A stretch of DNA of 64,000 nucleotides from Halomicronema sp. CCY15110. Its GTDB lineage: Bacteria > Cyanobacteriota > Cyanobacteriia > Phormidesmidales > Phormidesmidaceae. Where the stretch lies: contig NZ_JACSWC010000425.1 in assembly GCF_016888165.1 (NCBI RefSeq), positions 1 through 64,000 on the forward strand, written 5' to 3'. The notes beneath the pieces are model-generated. The model made no database searches, had not been told where the DNA came from, and worked only from the letters and a program-made list of their open reading frames with translations. The translations under genes and the position numbers were made by a program. Numbering within the stretch: the stretch's first letter is position 1; each line of letters starts with the position of its first letter. This document shows, piece by piece, positions 34,090 through 43,335 of the stretch.

Positions 34090-36109
34090 GGCCGTCGCTT
34101 TCCCTCACCTGTTACCCACTACCGCGATCGGCTGGCTCAAGGCCATTGGCCTACTGCGGCTTTCGGGCGCTACAGGCTATTGGGAAAACGACTGCTTTTA
34201 CCTGGAAATCGATTCTGCTGAGGAACTGGTCGAGAACATGCTCACCAGTTACCAGCCCAAGCCTTTTGTCAGTCCCTGGAACAGCTACAGCCTGTTCAAT
34301 AAGGAGGATGGCCTCGAAACCGTTTTGGCGTCCCAGTCCGAGCGCTATGAACTGATGCGAGAGGGCTACCAAGCGCTACAAACGGCTCTGGAGTCCTTGG
34401 ACACACAGGGGCAAAGCTCGGCTCAGAAAAAGCTGACGATGATGGATACCTTATCGCGTCAGGTCCACAATCCCTACTGGCAGGAGTGGAGAAAGGCGGT
34501 CGGGATGCTGACGGACACAAAAAAGGGACCCCGGTTTCTCTGTAATGACCTGCTAGGGACGGGGGGCAATGTTGGCACGACAGACTTTTGTACAGTCTAC
34601 TTCCAGGTATGCAGTCAGCTCTGGAATTTAGAAACCGGGGAGCCTGCACCAGAGACCGAAGCCTACATCCGAGCATCGGTACTAGGCGAGCCGTTATCCA
34701 ACACCCTGATGCTTCAGGGCCTGCTGGGGCATACCTACCCAGCTGCCGACTACTTCGATGATTTGGCTCCCTCTGCGACTTCTCAGGCAGACTATCTCGA
34801 CAACGGCGGGCGATCGTCGCAGCTGGCGAACCCCATTGATCTGGTCCTGTATCTGGAGGGAGCCACGACCTTTGCAGGCAATCCTACTGCCCTCAGCGAA
34901 GTCCAGCAGGAGGGCGATCAGGAGCGGACGATCGCATGCTATCCGCTACTGCTGGAGGTCAACTCAGGTAGCGCCGACACTAGCGATCGCACCGGACGCG
35001 CCTATGAGGTCTGGCTGCCTCTTTGGGATGAGCCCCTGGACTGGCAAGAATTTCAGGAGTTGGCAACTGAGGACTTGTCGTTTCGCCTGAAGCATCAGGT
35101 TGTCGATACCCTCGACATGCTGGATGCAATTACCCAAGTAGACGAAGGGCGCGGACTATCTCGATATTCCCGGTTCGGCCTCTGGACCCGCAAAGGGCAG
35201 GGAAAATACCTGATTCATGTGGGTCTGGCCGCTCCTGGGGCAACGGATATTGGCGCAGAGCTGAGGCATTGGCAGCTGAAAGCACGTCCCAGTGACAACC
35301 AATCGCAGGCTCAATACAACCTGCTCACGGCAATTCATAAGGCGCTCTATCGCCTTCAACAGGGTAATGCTGAAGCCACGACTGTGATTCGCCTGCTAGG
35401 GCAACTAGAACTACTCCACAGCCGGATTCAACCTAGCGTTCCGCCCGTGCCGCAACTCAAAGCGACTTGGATTGAGGCAGTTTATGGGGAGCTTCCCATC
35501 TACGAGGTAGAGCTGGCGACTGCTCTGGCTAGTACCTCGCTAACCCATGAAGATTCTGGCCACTCTCAAGACCTACGACGATCGCTCTCCTCAGCTCGCT
35601 ATTCCCCTAATAAGAAAACCTGGTTTTGGAGCAATGACCACACCCACAAACTCAAAACCTCTTCCTTAGAAGCATTTTGTATCTCCCTGCTCAAGTTGTG
35701 GCAGGAGACACCAGAGCGACATCCAGCTCATGGCTGGCAGTTTTGGGCGAGCCCAGACGCGATCGCGACATTCATTGCCGGACAAACCAACGATCAGCTG
35801 ATTCTGGAGCTGGCGATCGGGTTTGCCCTGTGCCGAATCCCCAAAAAACTTGGGGACTACTCCGCCAAGCTACCACTACCAGAGCCCTACAAGTATGCAG
35901 CCTCGCTTCAATGGACCCCTGACACCAATCTGACGATGCAGACGATTAACGCGCTGATGGCGGGAGCTACTACGCCATTGCAGCGACAGCTATCGGTTGT
36001 TCAGAAACCTACAGTCTTGCCCCCCAGAATTGCCAGTGGCGATCGCAGCGCTCTGGCCCTTGTGTTCCCTTGTAAACCCTTCTATACCTTTGGAGAATCC
36101 CATGATTAA
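34067..36109 (+). CDS. csx17: Csx17, type I-G large-subunit-like protein
   Basis: 680 residues. The N-terminus (FPHLLPTTAIGWLKAIGLLR) matches the Csx17 opening. Length and position between cas3 and csb1 also fit. Csx17 is the presumed large subunit of type I-G Cascade, contacting PAM and target DNA. The ATG is preceded by AAGGAG inside the end of cas3. It overlaps csb1 by 8 bp. Confidence 0.85.
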   Translation: MITTATARAVAFPHLLPTTAIGWLKAIGLLRLSGATGYWENDCFYLEIDSAEELVENMLTSYQPKPFVSPWNSYSLFNKEDGLETVLASQSERYELMREGYQALQTALESLDTQGQSSAQKKLTMMDTLSRQVHNPYWQEWRKAVGMLTDTKKGPRFLCNDLLGTGGNVGTTDFCTVYFQVCSQLWNLETGEPAPETEAYIRASVLGEPLSNTLMLQGLLGHTYPAADYFDDLAPSATSQADYLDNGGRSSQLANPIDLVLYLEGATTFAGNPTALSEVQQEGDQERTIACYPLLLEVNSGSADTSDRTGRAYEVWLPLWDEPLDWQEFQELATEDLSFRLKHQVVDTLDMLDAITQVDEGRGLSRYSRFGLWTRKGQGKYLIHVGLAAPGATDIGAELRHWQLKARPSDNQSQAQYNLLTAIHKALYRLQQGNAEATTVIRLLGQLELLHSRIQPSVPPVPQLKATWIEAVYGELPIYEVELATALASTSLTHEDSGHSQDLRRSLSSARYSPNKKTWFWSNDHTHKLKTSSLEAFCISLLKLWQETPERHPAHGWQFWASPDAIATFIAGQTNDQLILELAIGFALCRIPKKLGDYSAKLPLPEPYKYAASLQWTPDTNLTMQTINALMAGATTPLQRQLSVVQKPTVLPPRIASGDRSALALVFPCKPFYTFGESHD

Positions 36110-37103
36110 TGTCATCACCGTTGAGTTTGAATCCGCTCTGCCCACTGTTAAGCCGCCCACGTTTCTAGATGTGGGCGTCTCCCAGGCTTACTTGCCCTGG
36201 GAGCAGCGCTACGACGTGCTGCTACATACCCCCCAGGCCACCGCGAACCTGATTGAAGCCAGCGTTTGGGACGCAGTAAATCATGCTCTAGTGCCGGAGC
36301 TGGAAGGCATGCCCTTCGTTGAGATTTACACAAAGTCGGGGCAGTACGTAGCCAGCACCCTCGATTTACCCCACCGTCTCGGCACAGGCTACCTGCTCAA
36401 AAACAAAGAAGCCAAGTTAGATGGAGAGCGATTTCGAGAAGGGCTACGAGAGCGCATTAGAAAACAAGGCGTGTACTCAGCCGTGTTTGCGCTGTGCCCC
36501 ATGAGTATTGTCCTGGGCAGCTTCTACACCCATATTGCCGGGGTCTATCGGATTCCCCGCGTACTCTCTGGTGAGTTTGTAGCTGAAAATGCCGTGTCGA
36601 TGCCTACGGGTGGCGCTGTTCATGATCCGGTTTCGGCTCGGGGGATGGGAGTGAACATCAAACAAATGTTTGCTATCAGCCGAGATAAGAAGGGCGAAAA
36701 AGATAAAGCCATCAGCAAGCCCAGTGAAGCTGGACTTGGGAACATCGTTTATGTGCGAGAAAGTTTCAAGGCAGAGCGCTATGTAGGCCGCTTCGTGATT
36801 GATACCCGTCTGGCAGAGAAGTCGAATCTAGCCCCTGAAGCCAAGCACCTGATTCGAGTCCTCAGTGAGTACCTGGTCTCGCGTCTACTGTCGGAGACGG
36901 TAACCCTGCGAACAGAGTGCTATCTGACTCCGGTGGAGATTACCTGCTCGAACAAGCAGGAACTGCCGACTTTGGACAAGGCAGCAGCCGATGTCAAGCA
37001 GGCAATCCAAGACTGTGCGGAGCTATTCGAGAAAGTACGTGTCGAGGTTCCTGATGACCAAGTGGACTTTGACGATGCCTCTGAAGATGACGCGGCAGCT
37101 TAG
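36102..37103 (+). CDS. csb1: Csb1 (Cas7-type backbone subunit, GSU0053 family)
   Basis: 333 residues from the ATG at 36102, which has GGAGA upstream; an upstream in-frame ATG lies inside csx17 and is unlikely. VYSAVFALCPMSIVLGSFY, RVLSGEFVAENAVS and GGAVHDPVSARGMG are family-like. Csb1 is the Cas7 of type I-G, forming the crRNA-bound filament. The C-terminal tail is very acidic (DDASEDDAAA). Confidence 0.88.
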   Translation: MINVITVEFESALPTVKPPTFLDVGVSQAYLPWEQRYDVLLHTPQATANLIEASVWDAVNHALVPELEGMPFVEIYTKSGQYVASTLDLPHRLGTGYLLKNKEAKLDGERFREGLRERIRKQGVYSAVFALCPMSIVLGSFYTHIAGVYRIPRVLSGEFVAENAVSMPTGGAVHDPVSARGMGVNIKQMFAISRDKKGEKDKAISKPSEAGLGNIVYVRESFKAERYVGRFVIDTRLAEKSNLAPEAKHLIRVLSEYLVSRLLSETVTLRTECYLTPVEITCSNKQELPTLDKAAADVKQAIQDCAELFEKVRVEVPDDQVDFDDASEDDAAA

Positions 37104-37165
37104 CCATTCAACCGACTCACTGACCATCCCTCAGCTTAGAGGTACTAGCTATTCAGGACAGACTC

Positions 37166-38680
37166 ATGATCCATATTCAGGTTGATTTTCACACCAACCA
37201 GTACCAGGCCTGCGCCTGGGGCAATCACCATTCCGAAGGCGTTATCGACTGGCCCCCCGCTCCCTGGCGGCTCTTGCGGGCGATCGCGGCAGGCAGCTAC
37301 AACGTTCACCTAGCAGAAAAGCACCTGCCAACACTCAAACAGTTGCTCCACAAGCTGGCAGCAGTTCTCCCGAGCTACACTTTGCCGCCGACGACTTATA
37401 TTCAGCATCGCAGTCCTCGTCCTCAAGTGAATTCCAAAACGGCCAAGGTCGTGCCGGGGAAAACCCTTTATTCAGCAGGGCTGCTGATGTCGAGTGAGCA
37501 CAGCCAGCTGTTTATCCACTGGCCAGTTGAGTTATCAGATAGCGAGGAGCTGGTACTACAGCTGTGTCTATCAGGTCTTACTTATCTAGGACGGCGAGAG
37601 GCAGCGGCAACACTGAGCTTAGTGGAAGCAGCACCAGAACCCAACGCGGAGGCGGATCCGGGTGGTACGCGCATCGTGGCGATCGCTGCTGCTGATCAAG
37701 ATCAAGAGGCGCTTTGGGAGGCGCTGAACCTTTCTGCTCATGAAAATTATGGGGAAAATCGTTCAGCAGTGTTTCCGGGTATCCAGCAGGCGACCTATCG
37801 GGTCGAGGTTACTGATCCTAAACGGAATGCTACCTCTTGGCCAAAACAGCATGTGGTAACTCTGGCTGTCAATCCAGTAAGCTCTCCTCGATTGCCGATG
37901 AAGCTTGCTTTAAAGCTGACGAATCGACTGCACCAAAGCCTGGTGAGCCGCTGCCCCCACCAGGTGTTCACCGGACAAGAGATGGGGCAGCTTAGCTATG
38001 ACCACAATCACACCATCATTCAGTGTGTTGCTGATTCAACGGGTCGGTACGTTGAGTCGCTGAAGCTTTACAGTCATGATGGTTATGACGCTTCACATTT
38101 GGCTGTAATTTCCACCTGCAATTATTTGCAAGGAGTTGCAAGAGGGTACGACATCTCACTATCACTGGTGGACTTGGGTAGTTTCGAAGAGACTGTTCAG
38201 GATTGGGGATCTTCTACGCCATTCTTTTTATCCCGGTTTCCAGCAGTGCGACGGGGTAAACCTCGCATGTTAACCGAGCAATATCAAAAGGATGGACCTG
38301 AGCATCAGGTGCTGCGCTATCTTCAGTTTCTTCCTTGGGTAGGATTAAAAGGAGAAGCTCATTATAGGGAGCATGATCAAGGGCTAGCGCTTTATTTAAA
38401 CAATGCTCTAGCAGCAGTGGTTTCCTGTGAACCGTTTCCACAATTTTGGGAATGGGCTGCGGACAGAAATCCAGATAAAACGGAGCAACCAAAGGGTAAA
38501 AAGGTTGGACGGATCGGGTATCGCGTTTACCTGAGTTTTACTGAGCCTGTGAAGGGTCCGATCTTGTTGGGGTATGCAGCTCATTATGGATTGGGAGCGA
38601 TGCAGCCTATGCGCGAGCGGGTAGGTGTTCAGGGGCCAATTGAGCAGAACGTAACTTGTACAGTGGTTTTGGCTGATTAG
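37166..38680 (+). CDS. csb2: Csb2 (Cas5-Cas6 fusion, GSU0054 family)
   Basis: 504 residues. The N-terminus, QYQACAWGNHHSEGVIDWPP then PWRLLRAIAAGSY, is the Csb2/Cas5-like opening. The C-terminus ends with LLGYAAHYGLGAMQPM, a Cas6-style glycine-rich loop. In type I-G, Csb2 both caps the crRNA 5' end and processes the repeat. AGGA lies upstream of the ATG, 62 bp after csb1. It is the last cas gene; no cas1, cas2 or cas4 follows. Confidence 0.88.
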   Translation: MIHIQVDFHTNQYQACAWGNHHSEGVIDWPPAPWRLLRAIAAGSYNVHLAEKHLPTLKQLLHKLAAVLPSYTLPPTTYIQHRSPRPQVNSKTAKVVPGKTLYSAGLLMSSEHSQLFIHWPVELSDSEELVLQLCLSGLTYLGRREAAATLSLVEAAPEPNAEADPGGTRIVAIAAADQDQEALWEALNLSAHENYGENRSAVFPGIQQATYRVEVTDPKRNATSWPKQHVVTLAVNPVSSPRLPMKLALKLTNRLHQSLVSRCPHQVFTGQEMGQLSYDHNHTIIQCVADSTGRYVESLKLYSHDGYDASHLAVISTCNYLQGVARGYDISLSLVDLGSFEETVQDWGSSTPFFLSRFPAVRRGKPRMLTEQYQKDGPEHQVLRYLQFLPWVGLKGEAHYREHDQGLALYLNNALAAVVSCEPFPQFWEWAADRNPDKTEQPKGKKVGRIGYRVYLSFTEPVKGPILLGYAAHYGLGAMQPMRERVGVQGPIEQNVTCTVVLAD

Positions 38681-38845
38681 CGCTGTAATGATCCGCGCAA
38701 TCTCTAAAACCCCTATAGGAAAAGCGATGTAGTGACGCAAGTGACTTTTATTTTTGTAGCGCTTTGAGATGATTGACTTAGTTTTTAGGGATTCGCGCAC
38801 TTGTACCTTGAAAACCAAATACATTAAGGCTTCTGGATGCCAGCC
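38681..38845 (+). promoter_or_regulatory. CRISPR leader
   Basis: A 165-bp AT-rich stretch between csb2 and the first repeat. It precedes the conserved end of the array (the terminal repeat at the far end is the mutated one), so this is the leader side. No clear promoter could be assigned. Confidence 0.6.
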
Positions 38846-40709
38846 GCTGAAATCCCTCTGCTACGAGGGACTGAATTGAAACTGGGGCGAGAACATTTAG
38901 CAAAGGAGAACCAAGAGCTGAAATCCCTCTGCTACGAGGGACTGAATTGAAACCTTTGGCCGTGACTCTAAGGTGGCGGGCAAGCTCAGCTGAAATCCCT
39001 CTGCTACGAGGGACTGAATTGAAACGACTGGGAAAAGTTTAAGCGATTGATCGAAATTGGGCTGAAATCCCTCTGCTACGAGGGACTGAATTGAAACCCA
39101 TTCCTCAGCAGCCGGTGGGCTGTTCTCGCCAGGGTTGCGAGCTGAAATCCCTCTGCTACGAGGGACTGAATTGAAACATGCCAGAAACCGAAGTTGTCGA
39201 AGTGGTGGACGACGCTGAAATCCCTCTGCTACGAGGGACTGAATTGAAACAGCAGATCATCGGATGGTACGGCTGATATCTGATCGGCTGAAATCCCTCT
39301 GCTACGAGGGACTGAATTGAAACCAGGCTCAGCAATTCAGAACTCTGAACGCTTCCTAGCTGAAATCCCTCTGCTACGAGGGACTGAATTGAAACAATAT
39401 TGGCGATCGCTATGTGGTGGTGATCTATGGCCCGCTGAAATCCCTCTGCTACGAGGGACTGAATTGAAACGTTTTCCCTGGATTTACATCAGCCTCAATG
39501 AGTGAAGCTGAAATCCCTCTGCTACGAGGGACTGAATTGAAACCTTCAGTCGTGGGCGGCATCCTACGGCGCTTTTTGGCTGAAATCCCTCTGCTACGAG
39601 GGACTGAATTGAAACAGCTACATCGTAACCGAGTGACGCGATAAAGCGAGCTGAAATCCCTCTGCTACGAGGGACTGAATTGAAACGATTGGGCAATCAA
39701 TTTCTCGCGCCAACTGTTTGGCTGAAATCCCTCTGCTACGAGGGACTGAATTGAAACCTTCAGTATGGGCTCACCATCTTTGCGGCCCGCTCGCGCTGAA
39801 ATCCCTCTGCTACGAGGGACTGAATTGAAACTAGTGTGGCCGGTAGTGCCGGGGCCTACGAGTTTGCTGAAATCCCTCTGCTACGAGGGACTGAATTGAA
39901 ACGGATGGCTCAACTATGAGCCGCACTGGGAAGCGTTTAGCTGAAATCCCTCTGCTACGAGGGACTGAATTGAAACGTCGCATAAATCCTAATCGTATGT
40001 TTTCCCCCAGGCTGAAATCCCTCTGCTACGAGGGACTGAATTGAAACGCGTAATGGCCCACGAATTCCACGAAGGCAACGCCCGCGACGCTGAAATCCCT
40101 CTGCTACGAGGGACTGAATTGAAACAACAGTTCAAGGCTTAGGCAGTGGGCGGATCGATTTGGAGCTGAAATCCCTCTGCTACGAGGGACTGAATTGAAA
40201 CCCCCAAATCGCCGCCCGTGGCGGCGAGCGGGACGGGCTGAAATCCCTCTGCTACGAGGGACTGAATTGAAACGAGCAGCGACGGCAGCTTGAGATCAGA
40301 GAACGTATGCTGAAATCCCTCTGCTACGAGGGACTGAATTGAAACCACACTTGGTCTAGGTCAATTCTCTACAAAAAAAAGCTGAAATCCCTCTGCTACG
40401 AGGGACTGAATTGAAACGTTTTGTTGGCAATGGTCGCAAGGGCACCCTTACGCGCTGAAATCCCTCTGCTACGAGGGACTGAATTGAAACCTATTCTGCT
40501 AGGACTCTTCCTTCCAATACTCCCGGGCTGAAATCCCTCTGCTACGAGGGACTGAATTGAAACGAACCCGAACAGGGCTTTGGTGGCTTCGTTGAGCAAG
40601 CTGAAATCCCTCTGCTACGAGGGACTGAATTGAAACTCGCTCGCTTGCGGAATGCAGTTGCCGTAGGGAGTCGCTGAAATCCCTCTGCTACGAGGGACTG
40701 GATTGAAAC
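38846..40709 (+). CRISPR. CRISPR array: 26 repeats of 37 bp, 25 spacers
   Basis: The repeat begins GCTGAAATCCCTCTGCTACG and ends AGGGACTGAATTGAAAC (37 bp). TCCCTC...GAGGGA forms the hairpin. Repeats start at 38846, 38917, 38989, 39061, 39141, 39214, 39287, 39359, 39434, 39507, 39579, 39650, 39721, 39795, 39866, 39940, 40011, 40089, 40165, 40237, 40309, 40381, 40454, 40527, 40600 and 40673. All match except the last, which has GGATTGAAAC. Spacers are 34-43 bp, mostly 34-37. It follows csb2 in the same direction, and csb2 likely encodes the processing enzyme. Confidence 0.98.
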
Positions 40710-40914
40710 AAAGGTGAGGGAGCTTGAGATATTTTTCAAAAGCCTATACCTAGACTGCACTTCTGTATTGATGCTGCCAAGGCATAACACTAGGCTGAAA
40801 TTTTGTAGTGTAAGTCTTTGTGTAATATTCAACCCCCTCCTAACCTGAGTCGGAGTGATCGGTGCCCAGCGATATTCATGTCAAGGACACTTACACTATA
40901 CTTACACTAAATTT
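40710..40914. other. Array 3' flank with short inverted repeats
   Basis: GCTGAAAT, the first 8 bp of the repeat, recurs at about 40794 as a possible decayed terminal repeat. TAGTGTAAGT (about 40807) is repeated in inverted form twice at about 40888-40908 (ACTTACACTA), which could be an operator or a factor-independent stop for the minus-strand gene. Confidence 0.35.
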
Positions 40915-41235
40915 TTACCTACCTTGCTGCGCCTTCCCCAGATACTTAGACCGCAGCTTGCCTCCCTGCCAGTAGCGCAGATAAAGGTACGGCCCATGCC
41001 TCTTATTGCCACGGGGAATGTACTTCGCTTCAATGTGGCCTCTCGATCCTTGCGGCGATCGCTGTTTGGGTTCATCTCTGCTGCCGTCGCCCTCCGATTC
41101 AGGTTCAGAGGGTTCTTGGGGCGTTTCCAGGGCTTCGATCAGTCCTCCCAGTGCAGCCTGAAGTTCCCGCAGGTCGGCCAGTTTCCAGGCAGCGAGGGAG
41201 GGGAGAAGCTTGTCGGTCAGGGATTTTGAGGGCAT
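40915..41235 (-). CDS. Small plasmid-type protein, 106 aa
   Basis: The likely start is the ATG at 41235 (MPSKSLTDKLLPSL). A helical N-terminus and a Glu/Ser-rich linker are followed by AKYIPRGNKRHGPYLYLRYW and GGKLRSKYLGKA. This C-terminal element recurs in small proteins of cyanobacterial plasmids; its role is unknown. The third spaced GTTAGGG/CCCTAAC inverted repeat lies just upstream of its start and could be its operator. Confidence 0.6.
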   Translation of the reverse strand: MPSKSLTDKLLPSLAAWKLADLRELQAALGGLIEALETPQEPSEPESEGDGSRDEPKQRSPQGSRGHIEAKYIPRGNKRHGPYLYLRYWQGGKLRSKYLGKAQQGR

Positions 41236-41240
41236 CGTTT

Positions 41241-41288
41241 TGTTAGGGAATGCTTTTGCTATTCCACCCCTTATTTTATTCCCTAACA
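41241..41288. repeat. Spaced inverted repeat, copy 3
   Basis: TGTTAGGG (41241-41248) and CCCTAACA (41281-41288) are separated by 32 bp. The inner part contains CTTTTGCTAT and TTATTCC, as in copy 2. It lies 5 bp upstream of the 40915-41235 gene. Confidence 0.7.
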
Positions 41289-41359
41289 CTTTTTGGTGAG
41301 ATCGCCATTATGCGCCTGTCTGCCGTCAGTCCTGGTAGCATCGGCTATCTATCCCCTGC

Positions 41360-42298
41360 TCAATCTTCGAGGAGTGCTTCTATTTGCTGGAGTAATTTCT
41401 CGATACGCTTTTGCTTCCCAGGGCTACTAATTTGCTTACGCTTGTACTTGCGTGAAAGATCTGACAATCGAATACTGATTGATGGAGTTTCAACGTCGGT
41501 AGTGCCTTGCCTACTTGCTTTCACCTCTTTTTTGATTTCAGAAATCGGCAGTGATTCCAAAATCGCTCGCTCTAATAACTCCTGCTGCAGCTTGTCGTCT
41601 TTCAGCTTTGCGATTTCTCTAGCCTTCGTGTACTCTAGTGCGCCTTGTCTAAGCGCCTCAAGGATTCTGTCCGGCAGCGTTAGTAGAGGTAGTCGGGACG
41701 TTCTGAAGCTTTCAGGGGTAATGGCGATCGTTGACGACAACACTGCTTCAATGACTTCCATCTGTCGGGAAACGTTTTCCGACAGGACTGTATTTTTTTT
41801 GCTTGCTGTTGCTGCCTGGGTCAAAATTTCATGGATTTCAGAAACACTGCAACACAATTCTTCAGTCAGTAAAGTTAAAACACCCTCTGTTTCCTCCAGC
41901 GGGTTCAAGTTCTCTCGCTTGAGGTTTTCAATAAGAGCAATCTTAAAAGCTTGCTTTTCCGACAATCTTTTGATGACAACTGGTACAAATTCATGATTAA
42001 GTGCTTCAGCGGCTCGTAAGCGGCGATCTCCTGCTACCAATTCATAAAGGCCATCTTCGCTGTCATCATCAAGTGGACGAACCAAAATTGGTTCTAGAAT
42101 GCCTCCATCATCTTTGATTGATTGAATCAACTCTTCGAGTTTGTTCGGGTCAAAGTATTTGCGAGGTTGTTTTTTGGGCCGACGGATTTTTTGGATTGGA
42201 AGTGAACATCCTGATTCCGAAGTGTGTGGTTGCTGTGCAGTGCTCAAGAAGGCCGAGACGCCTCGCATTTGTGGAACTGTGGAGCGTTTTCTAGTCAT
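41360..42298 (-). CDS. parB: ParB-family partition protein
   Basis: 312 residues. KKQPRKYFDPNKLEELIQSI, GILEPILVRPL and YELVAGDRRLRAAEAL form the ParB/Spo0J N-terminal (CTPase) domain. LIENLKRENLNPLEETEGV and a central HTH region follow. ParB binds parS and loads onto DNA to segregate a replicon. It overlaps parA by 8 bp. A parS-like palindrome lies within this gene. Confidence 0.92.
   Translation of the reverse strand: MTRKRSTVPQMRGVSAFLSTAQQPHTSESGCSLPIQKIRRPKKQPRKYFDPNKLEELIQSIKDDGGILEPILVRPLDDDSEDGLYELVAGDRRLRAAEALNHEFVPVVIKRLSEKQAFKIALIENLKRENLNPLEETEGVLTLLTEELCCSVSEIHEILTQAATASKKNTVLSENVSRQMEVIEAVLSSTIAITPESFRTSRLPLLTLPDRILEALRQGALEYTKAREIAKLKDDKLQQELLERAILESLPISEIKKEVKASRQGTTDVETPSISIRLSDLSRKYKRKQISSPGKQKRIEKLLQQIEALLED
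41762..41785. promoter_or_regulatory. Candidate parS palindrome inside parB
   Basis: A 24-bp near-perfect palindrome from CTGTCGG to CCGACAG with centre GGGAAACGTTTTCC. It shares the GGGAAACGTTT core with the palindrome upstream of parA. Confidence 0.5.
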
Positions 42299-43052
42299 CT
42301 AAATCCTCTACCAAGCTTTTGGCGATATCGTCTAAAACTTTAGTTGCTGCATGTTTACGACTAAAAAGCGCTAACGGCAAATGCTCCATAGACGCATCCG
42401 CAAATGCCGTAGCTCTTGGAACAGGCGGATGAATCATTCCAACCTGTGATAACTGCGATTGAATAGCCGACAAAATATCTTTATCTTGAGCATTGTTTGC
42501 AGCATAAATTGTAGGGACAATGCCTGCAATCCTCAGGTCCGGACGAACGTTACTTTTCACCTGCTGAATTGTGTCTAGAAGCAATTCAGTTCCTTTATAG
42601 CTCTTATACTGAGTTTGAACAGGAATAAGAACGTGGGTGGCAGCAACTAGACTAAGTACGCTCAAAACCCCCAAGCTAGGGGGGGCATCTATCAAAATGA
42701 AATCGTATTCGGCCTTAACAGACTCTAAGGCTTTACTGAGCCTCCACTCACGAGACATCATTGATGACAACTGAATTTCAGCAGCACTAAGCATGATGTT
42801 AGATGGAGCCAAATCCATTCCATGAATGTCTCTGTGTATTGGAATTGGCTCATCTTTAAGGATAGCGTTAGCTATAGTCTGTTCCAGATCAGCCGGTTCT
42901 AGCCCCATGAAGGCAGTGAGGCTAGCCTGCGGATCGAGGTCAACCAATAGCACAGACTGTTTGCGCTGCTTTAAGTGGTATCCAATATTCATTGTCAAGG
43001 AGGTCTTCATGACGCCTCCTGACTGATTGAAGACAGCAATAATTTTGGTCAC
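42291..43052 (-). CDS. parA: ParA-family partition ATPase
   Basis: 253 residues from a GTG at 43052, which has GGAG 8 nt upstream and begins MTKIIAVFN; a TTG at 43100 would add 16 residues. The deviant Walker A is NQSGGVMKTS, with Gln-Ser where most ParA have Lys-Gly; a variant of this type occurs in cyanobacterial plasmid ParAs. Walker A' is VLLVDLDPQASLT and Walker B is FILIDAPPSLG. ParA forms ATP-dependent gradients that position plasmids with ParB. It overlaps parB. Confidence 0.92.
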   Translation of the reverse strand: MTKIIAVFNQSGGVMKTSLTMNIGYHLKQRKQSVLLVDLDPQASLTAFMGLEPADLEQTIANAILKDEPIPIHRDIHGMDLAPSNIMLSAAEIQLSSMMSREWRLSKALESVKAEYDFILIDAPPSLGVLSVLSLVAATHVLIPVQTQYKSYKGTELLLDTIQQVKSNVRPDLRIAGIVPTIYAANNAQDKDILSAIQSQLSQVGMIHPPVPRATAFADASMEHLPLALFSRKHAATKVLDDIAKSLVEDLDD

Positions 43053-43183
43053 ACCTGAAGCTCCGTTAGGGTGGTTTGTGGTTCGTAGTCGATCAGGCAA
43101 GTAGGCACTATTTTGCTTTAAATGATCAAGTTTTTCAATTGCTCCTAGCCAGAGACGAGTCGCATTCAGCCTGCCGTCTTATC

Positions 43184-43205
43184 TATCGGGAAACGTTTCC
43201 CGATA
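43184..43205. promoter_or_regulatory. Candidate parS palindrome upstream of parA
   Basis: A perfect 22-bp palindrome with centre GGGAAACGTTTCCC and TATC/GATA ends. It lies between divergent parA and the PP-loop gene, so it may serve as centromere or operator. The core matches the palindrome inside parB. Confidence 0.6.
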
Positions 43206-43335
43206 AGACAAAACTAGGATGCGCGTGAATTTATGGTTGTCTACAAAATTCGGCAAGTCCGTTAGCCTGGGCTTCCCCTGCTCTCTTATTTTGCTATCGC
43301 ATCGCATCTCTAGAATTATCTGGAGATGCATTTTT

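Noticed and set aside
39317-40832. Several minus-strand ORFs with repeated VSIQSLVAEGFQ or FNSVPRSRGIS
   Set aside because: They are translations of the CRISPR repeat in different frames, not proteins.
41250-41996. 248-aa plus-strand ORF
   Set aside because: It is antisense to parB, which has clear family motifs.
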